This document shows, piece by piece, positions 1-6,671 of a DNA stretch of 38,095 nt. The stretch is from Lachnospiraceae bacterium (GTDB taxonomy: Bacteria > Bacillota > Clostridia > Lachnospirales > Lachnospiraceae). The position numbers and the translations under genes are program-made. Numbering within the stretch: the stretch's first letter is position 1; every line of letters begins with the position of its first letter. The notes under the pieces are model-generated. The model was not told the origin of the DNA, ran no database searches, and saw only the letters and a list, made by a program, of their open reading frames with translations. The stretch is taken from positions 1-38,095 of the forward strand of contig JAFRGQ010000096.1 in NCBI GenBank assembly GCA_017433725.1, read 5' to 3'.

Positions 1-219
1 GTGGTTCAGATCGGCGTGACCTTCCGTGTATCGAAACGGTGGCTGAATAAGTTTTCGGCTTATAAGAAGCTGGCAAGCATTACGGTCGGATACCTGGACA
101 TGGAGACCATGAACATCGTGGATACGCAGATGTACATTGACGGGTATCAGGTGAAGCTGGTCAGTGATACAAGCTATGGGAGCTTGTGGGAGGTGTCCTT
201 CACGCTGAAAGAGTTCTAA
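1..219 (+). CDS. Phage minor structural protein-like, C-terminal part
   Basis: The open frame runs in from the window edge, so the GTG at base 1 may be internal and the true N-terminus lies outside. The 72 visible residues end in a beta-rich pattern: a strand around ITVGYLD, another around MYIDGYQVKLV, and a terminal WEVSFTLKEF. This resembles small tail-module proteins of Firmicutes phages (DUF6711-like), where a hydrophobic strand is followed by a TGTFYVGD-like strand and a final 'sFNLiE'. The next reading frame downstream is only a stub, so this looks like the end of a phage or phage-derived remnant. The family assignment is from memory of the pattern and is uncertain; a non-phage protein is possible. 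Confidence 0.45.
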   Translation: MVQIGVTFRVSKRWLNKFSAYKKLASITVGYLDMETMNIVDTQMYIDGYQVKLVSDTSYGSLWEVSFTLKEF

Positions 220-299
220 AACATGTGGAGGAAACTGACGATATATGTTATGATGTCCTTGCCGCTAAGGCGAAAAAATCATATTAAGGAGAGTGCTGT

Positions 300-335
300 T
301 TGAAAAAGTACAACACACTGGAGATTGTGGGCTAA
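300..335 (+). pseudogene. 11-codon stub with its own ribosome binding site
   Basis: An AAGGAGA ribosome binding site at 287-293 precedes a TTG start at 300. The frame encodes only MKKYNTLEIVG before TAA at 333-335. It follows the phage-like frame at once and is followed by a hairpin. It may be the truncated start of the next phage gene, a leader peptide, or chance. Confidence 0.2.
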
Positions 336-336
336 C

Positions 337-370
337 CGGGAGGTTTGCTGACAATCGAACAAGCCTCCCG
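337..370 (+). terminator. Stem-loop after the phage-like remnant
   Basis: An 11-bp stem (CGGGAGGTTTG at 337-347 with CAAGCCTCCCG at 360-370, one G-T pair) encloses a 12-base loop. There is no T-run; the following bases are CTGAAAAGCAACTTTTGG. It may end transcription of the phage-like unit or be the end of an inserted element. Confidence 0.35.
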
Positions 371-415
371 CTGAAAAGCAACTTTTGGTCACAAGTTTTC
401 AGGAGGTAAAAAACA

Positions 416-1042
416 TTGAATAAAAATGACTATACAATTCGTTTGGAAGAAAAGAACGATTACAGAGCAGTTGAAAACCTTGTCAGGGAGTCATTCTGGA
501 ACGTATACAAGCCGGGATGCAGCGAGCATTATGTGATCCATGTGCTTAGAGATGATCCGGCATTTATCCAGGAACTTGATTTCGTCATGGAGCAGGATGG
601 CAGTCTGATCGGACAGAATATGTTCATGAAGACGATTATCGAGGCTGATGACGGAAGAGAGATCGATGTTCTGACAATGGGACCGATCGGTATTACACCG
701 AAGTTGAAGCGCCGGGGATATGGAAAGGCTTTGCTGGACTATTCCCTGGAAAAGGCTGCAGAGATGGGTTTCGGTGCGGTTCTGTTTGAAGGAAATATCG
801 GTTTCTATGGCAAGAGCGGTTTTGATTATGCCGGTAAGTTTGGCATCCGGTATCATGATCTGCCGGAGGATGCGGATTCATCCTTCTTTCTCTGTAAGGA
901 ACTGATTCCCGGATATCTTGATGGAATTACCGGGGTGTACCAGACTCCGCAGGGTTATTATGTGAGTGATGACGAAGTGAATGAGTTCGATAAGGACTTT
1001 CCTCCTAAGGAAAAACTGAAGCTGCCCGGTCAGATCTTCTAA
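416..1042 (+). CDS. GNAT family N-acetyltransferase
   Basis: A 208-residue protein expected to transfer an acetyl group from acetyl-CoA to an amine; the substrate cannot be read from sequence. The acetyl-CoA-binding motif A is clear near residues 92-112: MGPIGITPKLKRRGYGKALL, with the RRGYGKA loop that grips the pyrophosphate. A second conserved part, VLFEGNIGFYGKSGF around residues 122-136, is typical of YhbS-type GNATs. The start is TTG at 416, set by an AGGAGGT site at 401-407. The gene stands alone, converging on the AraC regulator gene. Confidence 0.85.
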   Translation: MNKNDYTIRLEEKNDYRAVENLVRESFWNVYKPGCSEHYVIHVLRDDPAFIQELDFVMEQDGSLIGQNMFMKTIIEADDGREIDVLTMGPIGITPKLKRRGYGKALLDYSLEKAAEMGFGAVLFEGNIGFYGKSGFDYAGKFGIRYHDLPEDADSSFFLCKELIPGYLDGITGVYQTPQGYYVSDDEVNEFDKDFPPKEKLKLPGQIF

Positions 1043-1119
1043 ACAGAAAAAGAGTATTTGCAGTTATGCTGCAGAGTTGGAGTCGAGTAACATCGGCTCC
1101 TTTTCCATATTCGGAGGGT

Positions 1120-1233
1120 TTTAATCTCTGACGCTTACTTTGTATCCCATGTCAGAGACAGGTTTCATTTTGCGCATTCGTCTCACGACTCTAAAGCCAC
1201 GAGAATTCTGCGTCAGAGATTAAACTCTCGTGG
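1120..1233. repeat. Nested inverted repeats between convergent genes
   Basis: A 15-bp perfect inverted repeat (TTTAATCTCTGACGC at 1120-1134 against 1210-1224) flanks 75 bp. A second stem (CCACGAGA at 1197-1204, TCTCGTGG at 1226-1233) overlaps its right arm, so the two folds exclude each other. GTCAGAGA occurs again at 1151-1158 as an alternative partner. The right arm covers the stop codon of the AraC gene. It could be a bidirectional terminator or a small palindromic insertion. Confidence 0.5.
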
Positions 1234-2160
1234 CGTAACGCCGTAGTATTCCTTAAATGCCTTATAAAAATTGCTATGATTACTATATCCGAGCATCGCA
1301 GCAATTTCCTCAATGGAGAGGGGTGTGTTTTTCATTAGAAGCACGGCTCTCTCCATTCGTTTTTCCAGTAGGATTTCAGAAAATTTACGGCCTGTTTCTC
1401 GGTGAAGGAGGGCAGAAATGTAGTTGGGATGATAATGGAAGTGTGCTGCTATATCCTTTAGAGTCACTACATCCGAATGATCGCCCATATAATCTAAAAT
1501 TTGCTCGGTTACAGATCTTGGAGACGTACCTGCCTTCTCGATGCGATATCTCCTGGCGATTTCAAGAAGAAGAGTCTGGAGCATTGACTTAAGGATGCGC
1601 TGTGTATCTTCTTTTCTGTCGGCATACTCTACGACCATCATTTCAAGAATCATCCGGATTGCATGTTCTCGTGCCACGGGCAGATGGATATATTCATCTG
1701 AGAACTTATTCTTCTGTGGGTTGATGAAGAATTTGAAAAGGTCTGAATCCTTATATACCGTTGGCAGATATTCGCGAAAAAAGGAGTCTTTTCTGATCAG
1801 AACACCGATTATAGTGACATCTACCTTCGAATCTGCGCGTAAGGCGTATCCACTGTATGGCTGACCTATATAGCACTCATCCTCTCCGATCACAATCAGA
1901 TTATTATACTTTTCGGAAAGAGCCTGATAACTGTTTTTATAAGCATAGTTAATGAAGAAAAAATCCTGCCGATGGAACGGTTCATGAATTTCCTTCCCGT
2001 TAAATACGCATACAAGCACATCTTCATCCTCAGAACCGGGCCAGTATGATGTCACATCTCCGGGCTTTCCGTCCTTCATCCGGTGAAAAGTCAAATCAAG
2101 TGAAGCGAATTCCATTCTGAGTTTTTTAATCGCCAAATCTATAAATCTCTCACGTTTCAT
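1213..2160 (-). CDS. AraC family transcriptional regulator
   Basis: A 315-residue regulator. The C-terminal ~100 residues hold the two helix-turn-helix units of the AraC/XylS family: the first around VTLKDIAAHFHYHPNYISALLHRETG, the second around SIEEIAAMLGYSNHSNFYKAFKEYYGVTPREF, which ends in the typical signature. The N-terminal ~200 residues look like a cupin-type ligand sensor (FVRQDFFFINYAYKN-like region) but no ligand can be named. It is transcribed away from the sugar-type O-acetyltransferase gene at 2358, so that gene is its most likely target. The N-terminus at the ATG 2160 has no upstream competitor in frame. Confidence 0.88.
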   Translation of the reverse strand: MKRERFIDLAIKKLRMEFASLDLTFHRMKDGKPGDVTSYWPGSEDEDVLVCVFNGKEIHEPFHRQDFFFINYAYKNSYQALSEKYNNLIVIGEDECYIGQPYSGYALRADSKVDVTIIGVLIRKDSFFREYLPTVYKDSDLFKFFINPQKNKFSDEYIHLPVAREHAIRMILEMMVVEYADRKEDTQRILKSMLQTLLLEIARRYRIEKAGTSPRSVTEQILDYMGDHSDVVTLKDIAAHFHYHPNYISALLHRETGRKFSEILLEKRMERAVLLMKNTPLSIEEIAAMLGYSNHSNFYKAFKEYYGVTPREFNL

Positions 2161-2357
2161 GGTATGACCTCTGCGGTTATTTCGATTCTACTATTATACC
2201 AACGGGATATTAGAAATTACCAGTAGTATTATTAAGGTTTGATAGTGTTTTTGGAATTCGAGAAAGTTATGATAATTACAGGTTCCATGATGAAGAATTT
2301 GAAGAATTTAGTGTGAATCATAGTTATGCGAAAAGAAACTATATGGAGGAGAAGTAT
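2161..2357. promoter_or_regulatory. Divergent promoter region, AraC gene / acetyltransferase
   Basis: This 197-bp gap separates two outward-facing genes and must hold both promoters. A TATAAT reading leftwards is seen at about 2193-2198. No convincing -35 box or operator dyad could be fixed by eye. Confidence 0.35.
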
Positions 2358-2924
2358 ATGACAGAGCTTGAAAAGTTAGAAGCCGGACTTGAATATTGCT
2401 ATGATGATGAAGAAGTAGATGCGATTAAAGAACGAGCGATTATTTGGTGTGCAAAATATAATGCACTTGATCCGTTGGATTTTGACGGGCAGCGCACTGT
2501 CCTTAAAGAGAATCTCGGAAGCGTTGGTGAGAAGGTCTGGATCGCAAAGACATTTAACTGTGATAATGGGAAGAATATTCACATTGGAAATAACTTCACC
2601 GGAAACTACAATCTGACCGTCCTCGATATTCGGGAAGTGTATATCGGCGATAATGTCATGATAGGTCCGAATACACTTATCACGACAGTGGGGCATCCGC
2701 TTACTCCGATGGGCAGGAGGAAACATATCGGTATAGCATCTCCTGTGCGCATCGGGAATGATGTATGGATTGGTGGGAATGTGACGATTCTACCGGGAGT
2801 GACGATCGGAAACAATGTGGTTATAGCTGCCGGAGCGGTTGTGACAAAGGATGTCCCTGATAATACACTGGTCGGCGGGGTCCCGGCAAGGAAAATCAAG
2901 GACATAGAAAATGATGTAGAGTGA
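2358..2924 (+). CDS. Maltose/galactoside-type O-acetyltransferase
   Basis: A hexapeptide-repeat (left-handed beta-helix) acetyltransferase that moves acetyl from acetyl-CoA to a sugar hydroxyl, in the cytoplasm, usually as a trimer. The N-terminal part ([18 protein letters not shown]..., then [18 protein letters not shown]) is the maltose-acetyltransferase cap. It is followed by repeated [LIV]-G-x4 rungs ([57 protein letters not shown]) and the closing [10 protein letters not shown]. The active-site His lies in TTVGHPLTP. The frame is open from 2313, but ATG 2358 is chosen because GGAGGAGA lies just upstream and the family starts there; this gives 188 residues, the usual length. Confidence 0.88.
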   Translation: MTELEKLEAGLEYCYDDEEVDAIKERAIIWCAKYNALDPLDFDGQRTVLKENLGSVGEKVWIAKTFNCDNGKNIHIGNNFTGNYNLTVLDIREVYIGDNVMIGPNTLITTVGHPLTPMGRRKHIGIASPVRIGNDVWIGGNVTILPGVTIGNNVVIAAGAVVTKDVPDNTLVGGVPARKIKDIENDVE

Positions 2925-3068
2925 TATGCGTACAATGGAAATGGACAGTGCACCCATGAGCCGGATAAGACAGGGGATGCGATAAATCGGGATAATCTTC
3001 AGCTGGCACCTTTCCCATATTTATGGAGTAAAATAATGATGCTTGAGTGAAAGATTCGGATATCAGAT

Positions 3069-3101
3069 TTCAATCTTTAATCAACCTTAAAGTGCTATAC
3101 T
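3069..3101 (+). promoter_or_regulatory. Promoter with tandem TCAA operator (two-component operon)
   Basis: TCAATCTT at 3070-3077 is repeated as TCAACCTT at 3081-3088, an 11-bp period. A -10 box TATACT lies at 3096-3101, with no good -35; the second half-site sits where -35 would be. This is the layout of OmpR/PhoB-type activated promoters. The same arrangement, with the same 26-bp offset to the -10, precedes the lipoprotein gene at 5134. Confidence 0.6.
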
Positions 3102-3123
3102 ATCATGGAAAGGTGGTGATAGT

Positions 3124-3807
3124 ATGCGTATTCTTCTGGCTGAAGATGAAAAAAGAATGGCCGCAGCTCTTGTAGCACTCCTGAAACAGGAAAAGTATGA
3201 CGTGGATCACATGGCAGACGGCGCTTCGGCCTTGGCGGCACTTGAAAGCGGTGTATATGATATGGCTGTCCTTGACGTGATGATGCCGGAAATGAACGGC
3301 TTTGAAGTTGCACGTCGGGCAAGGAATAAAGGTATTAAAACCCCGATCCTGATGCTTACGGCGAAAAGCCAGTTGGATGACAAGGTCGAAGGCCTCGACA
3401 GCGGTGCGGATGACTATCTTACAAAACCGTTTCAGACGAAAGAACTGCTGGCCAGGCTTCGCGCCCTTGGCCGTAGAAGCGCAAGCTTTCAGGACGGCAG
3501 TCTGAAGTACGGAGATCTCTCTCTTGATACATCAAAAGCTACCCTGACCTGTGTTTCCACCGGTCAAAGCGTCCGGCTCGGAGAAAAGGAGCTTCATATC
3601 CTTGAATATATGTTCGGTAATAAGGGTCAGATTATGACCAGGGAACAGCTTGCTGTCAAGATCTGGGGATTTGAAAATGAAGCCGAATACAACAACGTGG
3701 AGGTATACATGTCCTTCACACGAAAGAAACTTGCCTTTGTCGGCTCAAAGGTGGCAATCAAGGCTGTGCGTGGACTTGGATATGAACTGAGGGAAAGAAA
3801 TGTTTAG
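3124..3807 (+). CDS. OmpR/PhoB family response regulator
   Basis: A 227-residue two-domain regulator. The receiver domain (1-~115) carries the acidic pocket at E7-D8, the phospho-acceptor D51 in AVLDVMMPEMNG, the switch Thr in ILMLTAKS and the Lys in DDYLTKPF. The C-terminal winged helix (about 130-225) has the family pattern LGEKELHILEYMFGNKGQIMTREQLAVKIWG and ends with VRGLGYELRE. The start is ATG 3124 behind AGGTGGTGA. It overlaps the kinase gene by 8 bp, so the two are co-translated partners. The tandem direct repeat at its promoter suggests it activates itself as well as the operon starting at 5134. Confidence 0.92.
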   Translation: MRILLAEDEKRMAAALVALLKQEKYDVDHMADGASALAALESGVYDMAVLDVMMPEMNGFEVARRARNKGIKTPILMLTAKSQLDDKVEGLDSGADDYLTKPFQTKELLARLRALGRRSASFQDGSLKYGDLSLDTSKATLTCVSTGQSVRLGEKELHILEYMFGNKGQIMTREQLAVKIWGFENEAEYNNVEVYMSFTRKKLAFVGSKVAIKAVRGLGYELRERNV

Positions 3808-5068
3808 AAGATCCAGAAGAAAGATTATATTGGCAATTATGGCCTCACTTATCCTTCTGTTCGTTGTCACCTTGTCCGTGATCATGCTGGCAAGCTACCA
3901 TGAGATTCGTCAGCAGAGCTCGAAAATGCTGGAACGATATGTTGAGCTTTATTTTCCCGACCGGCAGTCCGAATCGGAAAAAGCGCCTGATCTGAAACCC
4001 GGCAATCAGGAACTCCCCGGTTCGGATCCTAAACAGGGAGATCTGCCTCCGGATTTAGGACCGGATTTTCAGCTTTCCACTTTTTATTCGGTCGCCTTTT
4101 CGGAAGACGGTACGGTGCTATCCGTAAATGACGGAGCAAAAGGGCTATATAGCGAGGATGAACTGATCTCGATTGCCCGGGATCTGCTGACAAAAAGTAA
4201 AACCGCAGGACGGTTTGACAACCTGTCCTATATGATCAGCAACAAACCGGGATATACACTGGTGGCGTTTATCGACGATACGGTGACAGAAAGCAGCATG
4301 AGGACACTGCTGCACAATGTTTTGCTTGTCGGCGGCATTGCTATTGTCGTTCTGTTCTTCATTTCTCTGCATCTGTCAAAGCGGATCATTCGTCCGCTGG
4401 AAGAAAACGACCGGAAACAAAAGCAGTTCATCTCTGATGCAAGCCATGAGCTAAAGACGCCGGTTGCGGTAATTAGTACCAATGCGGAGATGCTTACTAG
4501 AGAGCTTGGTGAGAATGAATGGCTGGCAAATATTCAGTACGAAAATGAACGCATGGGAGATCTTGTGAAACAGCTTCTGGAGCTCTCCAGAGCAGAAAAT
4601 ACGGAAACTGCCATGGGACTTGTTGATTTCTCCCGCGTTGTCACCGGTGAGGTGCTTGCATTTGAAAGCCTTGCATTCGATCAGGGGAAAACGATTCAAA
4701 GCGATATCGATGACGGAATTCAAGTCACAGGCAGCCAGACCCAGCTTGCACAGCTCACATCCATCCTAATAGATAATGCGGTAAGGCATGGGGCAGGAAG
4801 TGAGATCGAACTGTCTCTGAAGCGTAAGGGACATACGGCAGTGCTCAGCACGGTTAATGATGGGGACGAGATTCCTTCGGAGAAATTGGAGCACCTCTTT
4901 GATCGCTTCTACCGGGTCGATGAAGCCCGTAACAGTGAAGGACATCATTACGGTCTCGGTCTTTCCATAGCGAAAGCCGTAGCGGAAAAACACGGCGGGA
5001 ATATTTCGGTATCTTATAAGGACGGAAAGGTACGGTTCACGGTTACAATTCCTGAAAAAAATAAATAA
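3800..5068 (+). CDS. Membrane sensor histidine kinase
   Basis: A 422-residue kinase and partner of the regulator just upstream. A membrane helix at about residues 9-31 and another at about 172-192 bracket an extracytoplasmic sensor of ~140 residues, rich in Asp, Pro and Gly (PGNQELPGSDPKQGDLPPDLGP). The HisKA box follows, with the phospho-accepting H216 in SDASHELKTPVAV. The ATPase domain shows the N box (LIDNAVRHG), G1-like NDGDEIP, the F box (LFDRFYRVD) and the G2 loop (HHYGLGLSIAKAVAEKHGG). The short sensor has no recognised domain, so the signal is unknown; the regulated genes suggest a cell-surface or plant-polymer cue. Confidence 0.92.
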   Translation: MFRRSRRKIILAIMASLILLFVVTLSVIMLASYHEIRQQSSKMLERYVELYFPDRQSESEKAPDLKPGNQELPGSDPKQGDLPPDLGPDFQLSTFYSVAFSEDGTVLSVNDGAKGLYSEDELISIARDLLTKSKTAGRFDNLSYMISNKPGYTLVAFIDDTVTESSMRTLLHNVLLVGGIAIVVLFFISLHLSKRIIRPLEENDRKQKQFISDASHELKTPVAVISTNAEMLTRELGENEWLANIQYENERMGDLVKQLLELSRAENTETAMGLVDFSRVVTGEVLAFESLAFDQGKTIQSDIDDGIQVTGSQTQLAQLTSILIDNAVRHGAGSEIELSLKRKGHTAVLSTVNDGDEIPSEKLEHLFDRFYRVDEARNSEGHHYGLGLSIAKAVAEKHGGNISVSYKDGKVRFTVTIPEKNK

Positions 5069-5071
5069 AAC

Positions 5072-5104
5072 TTCAATCTTGTTTCAAGAAACCTCCCTTA
5101 CAAT
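5072..5104 (+). promoter_or_regulatory. Promoter with tandem TCAA operator (lipoprotein operon)
   Basis: TCAATCTT at 5073-5080 is followed 11 bp later by TCAAGAAA at 5084-5091, and a -10 box TACAAT lies at 5099-5104. The first repeat starts 26 bp before the -10, exactly as at the promoter of the regulator operon at 3070. An AAAGGAGG ribosome binding site follows for the gene at 5134. Confidence 0.6.
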
Positions 5105-5133
5105 GAGCTCATCAAATGTAAAGGAGGTTTTTT

Positions 5134-6657
5134 ATGAAGAATTTTAAAAAGACAATTGCGCTTCTTGCCGTGACATCGATGGTCTTTAGCGTGTCAGCCT
5201 GCGCAAGCAGCGCATCCACCGATTCTAATGATACAGGTAATACTACGGAACAGACGGAAGAAGTTACGAATTCCGGCGACGATTCTGAGTATACAGAAAG
5301 CAACGTGCCCGGTGATTTCCCCGGTGAACCTCCTGAAGGAGCCCCCGGCGGAACTCCCCCTGAAGGCGGTCCGGGCGGCACTCCTCCGGATAAGCCGGAC
5401 GGAGACGGCGGCCCCGGCGGTGCACCCGGCGGAAGCAGTGCGGATATAGATTATTCCGGCACGATAGAGATTACTTCTGCAGATTCTCAGAGTGGACAGA
5501 CCTATTCCAGTTCCACAGCAGATGAGAGTGCTTTGCTGATCAGCACTTCGGATGAAGTCACGATCACGAATCCGACTGTGACGAAAACCGGTGATTCTGA
5601 CGGCGGCGACAATTGCAACTTCTACGGATTGAACGCAGCAGTCCTTGTGAAAGACGGTTCGACTACCATCATCACCGGCGGAACGATCACTTCGGATGCG
5701 GACGGGGCAAACGGCGTGTTCAGCTACGGCGGCAACGGAGGGCAGAACGGAGCCTCCGGTGACGGCACCACTGTGACGATCCGTGATACGACCATAACGA
5801 CCAACGGCAACGGTTCCGGCGGTATTATGACCACGGGCGGCGGCACCACCTACGCCTATGATCTTAACGTAACTACCGGCGGACAGTCCTCCGCAGCGAT
5901 CCGAACCGACAGAGGCGGCGGGACGGTTTACGTGGACGGCGGTACCTATACGACGAGCGGCTTGGGGTCCCCCGCGATTTACTCTACTGCAGAGATCCAC
6001 GCAGCCGATGCGACACTGATCTCAAACCTTTCTGAGGGAGTCTGTATTGAAGGTTTGAATTCCATTGAGCTGACGGACTGCGATCTGACTGCGAACAATA
6101 CCAAGTGCAACGGCAATGCCACTTTCCTGGATAGCATCATGATTTATCAGTCTATGTCCGGCGACGCTGACAGTGGCACCAGCCATTTCACCATGACCGG
6201 CGGCAGCCTCACGAGCAAGAACGGACATGTCTTCCATGTGACTAACACCAATGCGGTCATCACGCTGGAGGGGGTTACGATCACCAACGAAGACGCTGAG
6301 AACATCCTTCTTTCCGTCTGCGACGATGGATGGAGCGGCGGCAGCAATGAAGCGACGCTGAACGCCTCTGCCCAGAAGCTTACCGGAGCGGTCAAAGTCG
6401 GCAGCAATTCCACGTTGGCGTTGGAACTGACGAAAGACTCCGCTTTTGAAGGCAGCATCGACGGCAGCATTATCAATGTAAAGGGCGAAACCGTTTCCAC
6501 TGATGTCGGCACTGTTTCGGTCACATTGGATAGCACCAGTACCTGGACGCTGACTGGCGACAGCTATGTGACTGAGTTCAACGGCGATGCGTCAAATGTG
6601 ATCAGTAATGGCTTCACGCTGTATGTGAACGGCGTGGCGCTGACAGGTACAAAATGA
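5134..6657 (+). CDS. Secreted beta-helix carbohydrate-binding lipoprotein (Cthe_2159-like)
   Basis: A 507-residue lipoprotein: signal MKNFKKTIALLAVTSMVFSV, lipobox SAC with Cys at 23. Next come an acidic Ser/Thr stretch and a low-complexity Gly/Pro linker at about 55-105 (repeated GGPGGTPP-like units). From about residue 110 onward there are many short Thr/Gly/Asn-rich turns (GTITSDADGANGVFSYGG, GGGTTYAYDLNVTTGG, GGTVYVDGGTYTTSG), the look of a right-handed parallel beta-helix. This matches the Cthe_2159-type domain, known for binding acidic plant polysaccharide with calcium. No catalytic residues are evident. It has its own promoter, shared in design with the two-component operon, and overlaps or abuts the hydrolase gene downstream. 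Ligand identity is inference. Confidence 0.78.
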   Translation: MKNFKKTIALLAVTSMVFSVSACASSASTDSNDTGNTTEQTEEVTNSGDDSEYTESNVPGDFPGEPPEGAPGGTPPEGGPGGTPPDKPDGDGGPGGAPGGSSADIDYSGTIEITSADSQSGQTYSSSTADESALLISTSDEVTITNPTVTKTGDSDGGDNCNFYGLNAAVLVKDGSTTIITGGTITSDADGANGVFSYGGNGGQNGASGDGTTVTIRDTTITTNGNGSGGIMTTGGGTTYAYDLNVTTGGQSSAAIRTDRGGGTVYVDGGTYTTSGLGSPAIYSTAEIHAADATLISNLSEGVCIEGLNSIELTDCDLTANNTKCNGNATFLDSIMIYQSMSGDADSGTSHFTMTGGSLTSKNGHVFHVTNTNAVITLEGVTITNEDAENILLSVCDDGWSGGSNEATLNASAQKLTGAVKVGSNSTLALELTKDSAFEGSIDGSIINVKGETVSTDVGTVSVTLDSTSTWTLTGDSYVTEFNGDASNVISNGFTLYVNGVALTGTK

Positions 6658-6671
6658 GGAGATATGAATCT

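Noticed and set aside
5194-6000. Long minus-strand open frame (268 codons) opposite the beta-helix lipoprotein
   Set aside because: It is an Ala/Arg/Gly-rich shadow of a repetitive GC-rich gene, with no ribosome binding site and no recognisable motif.
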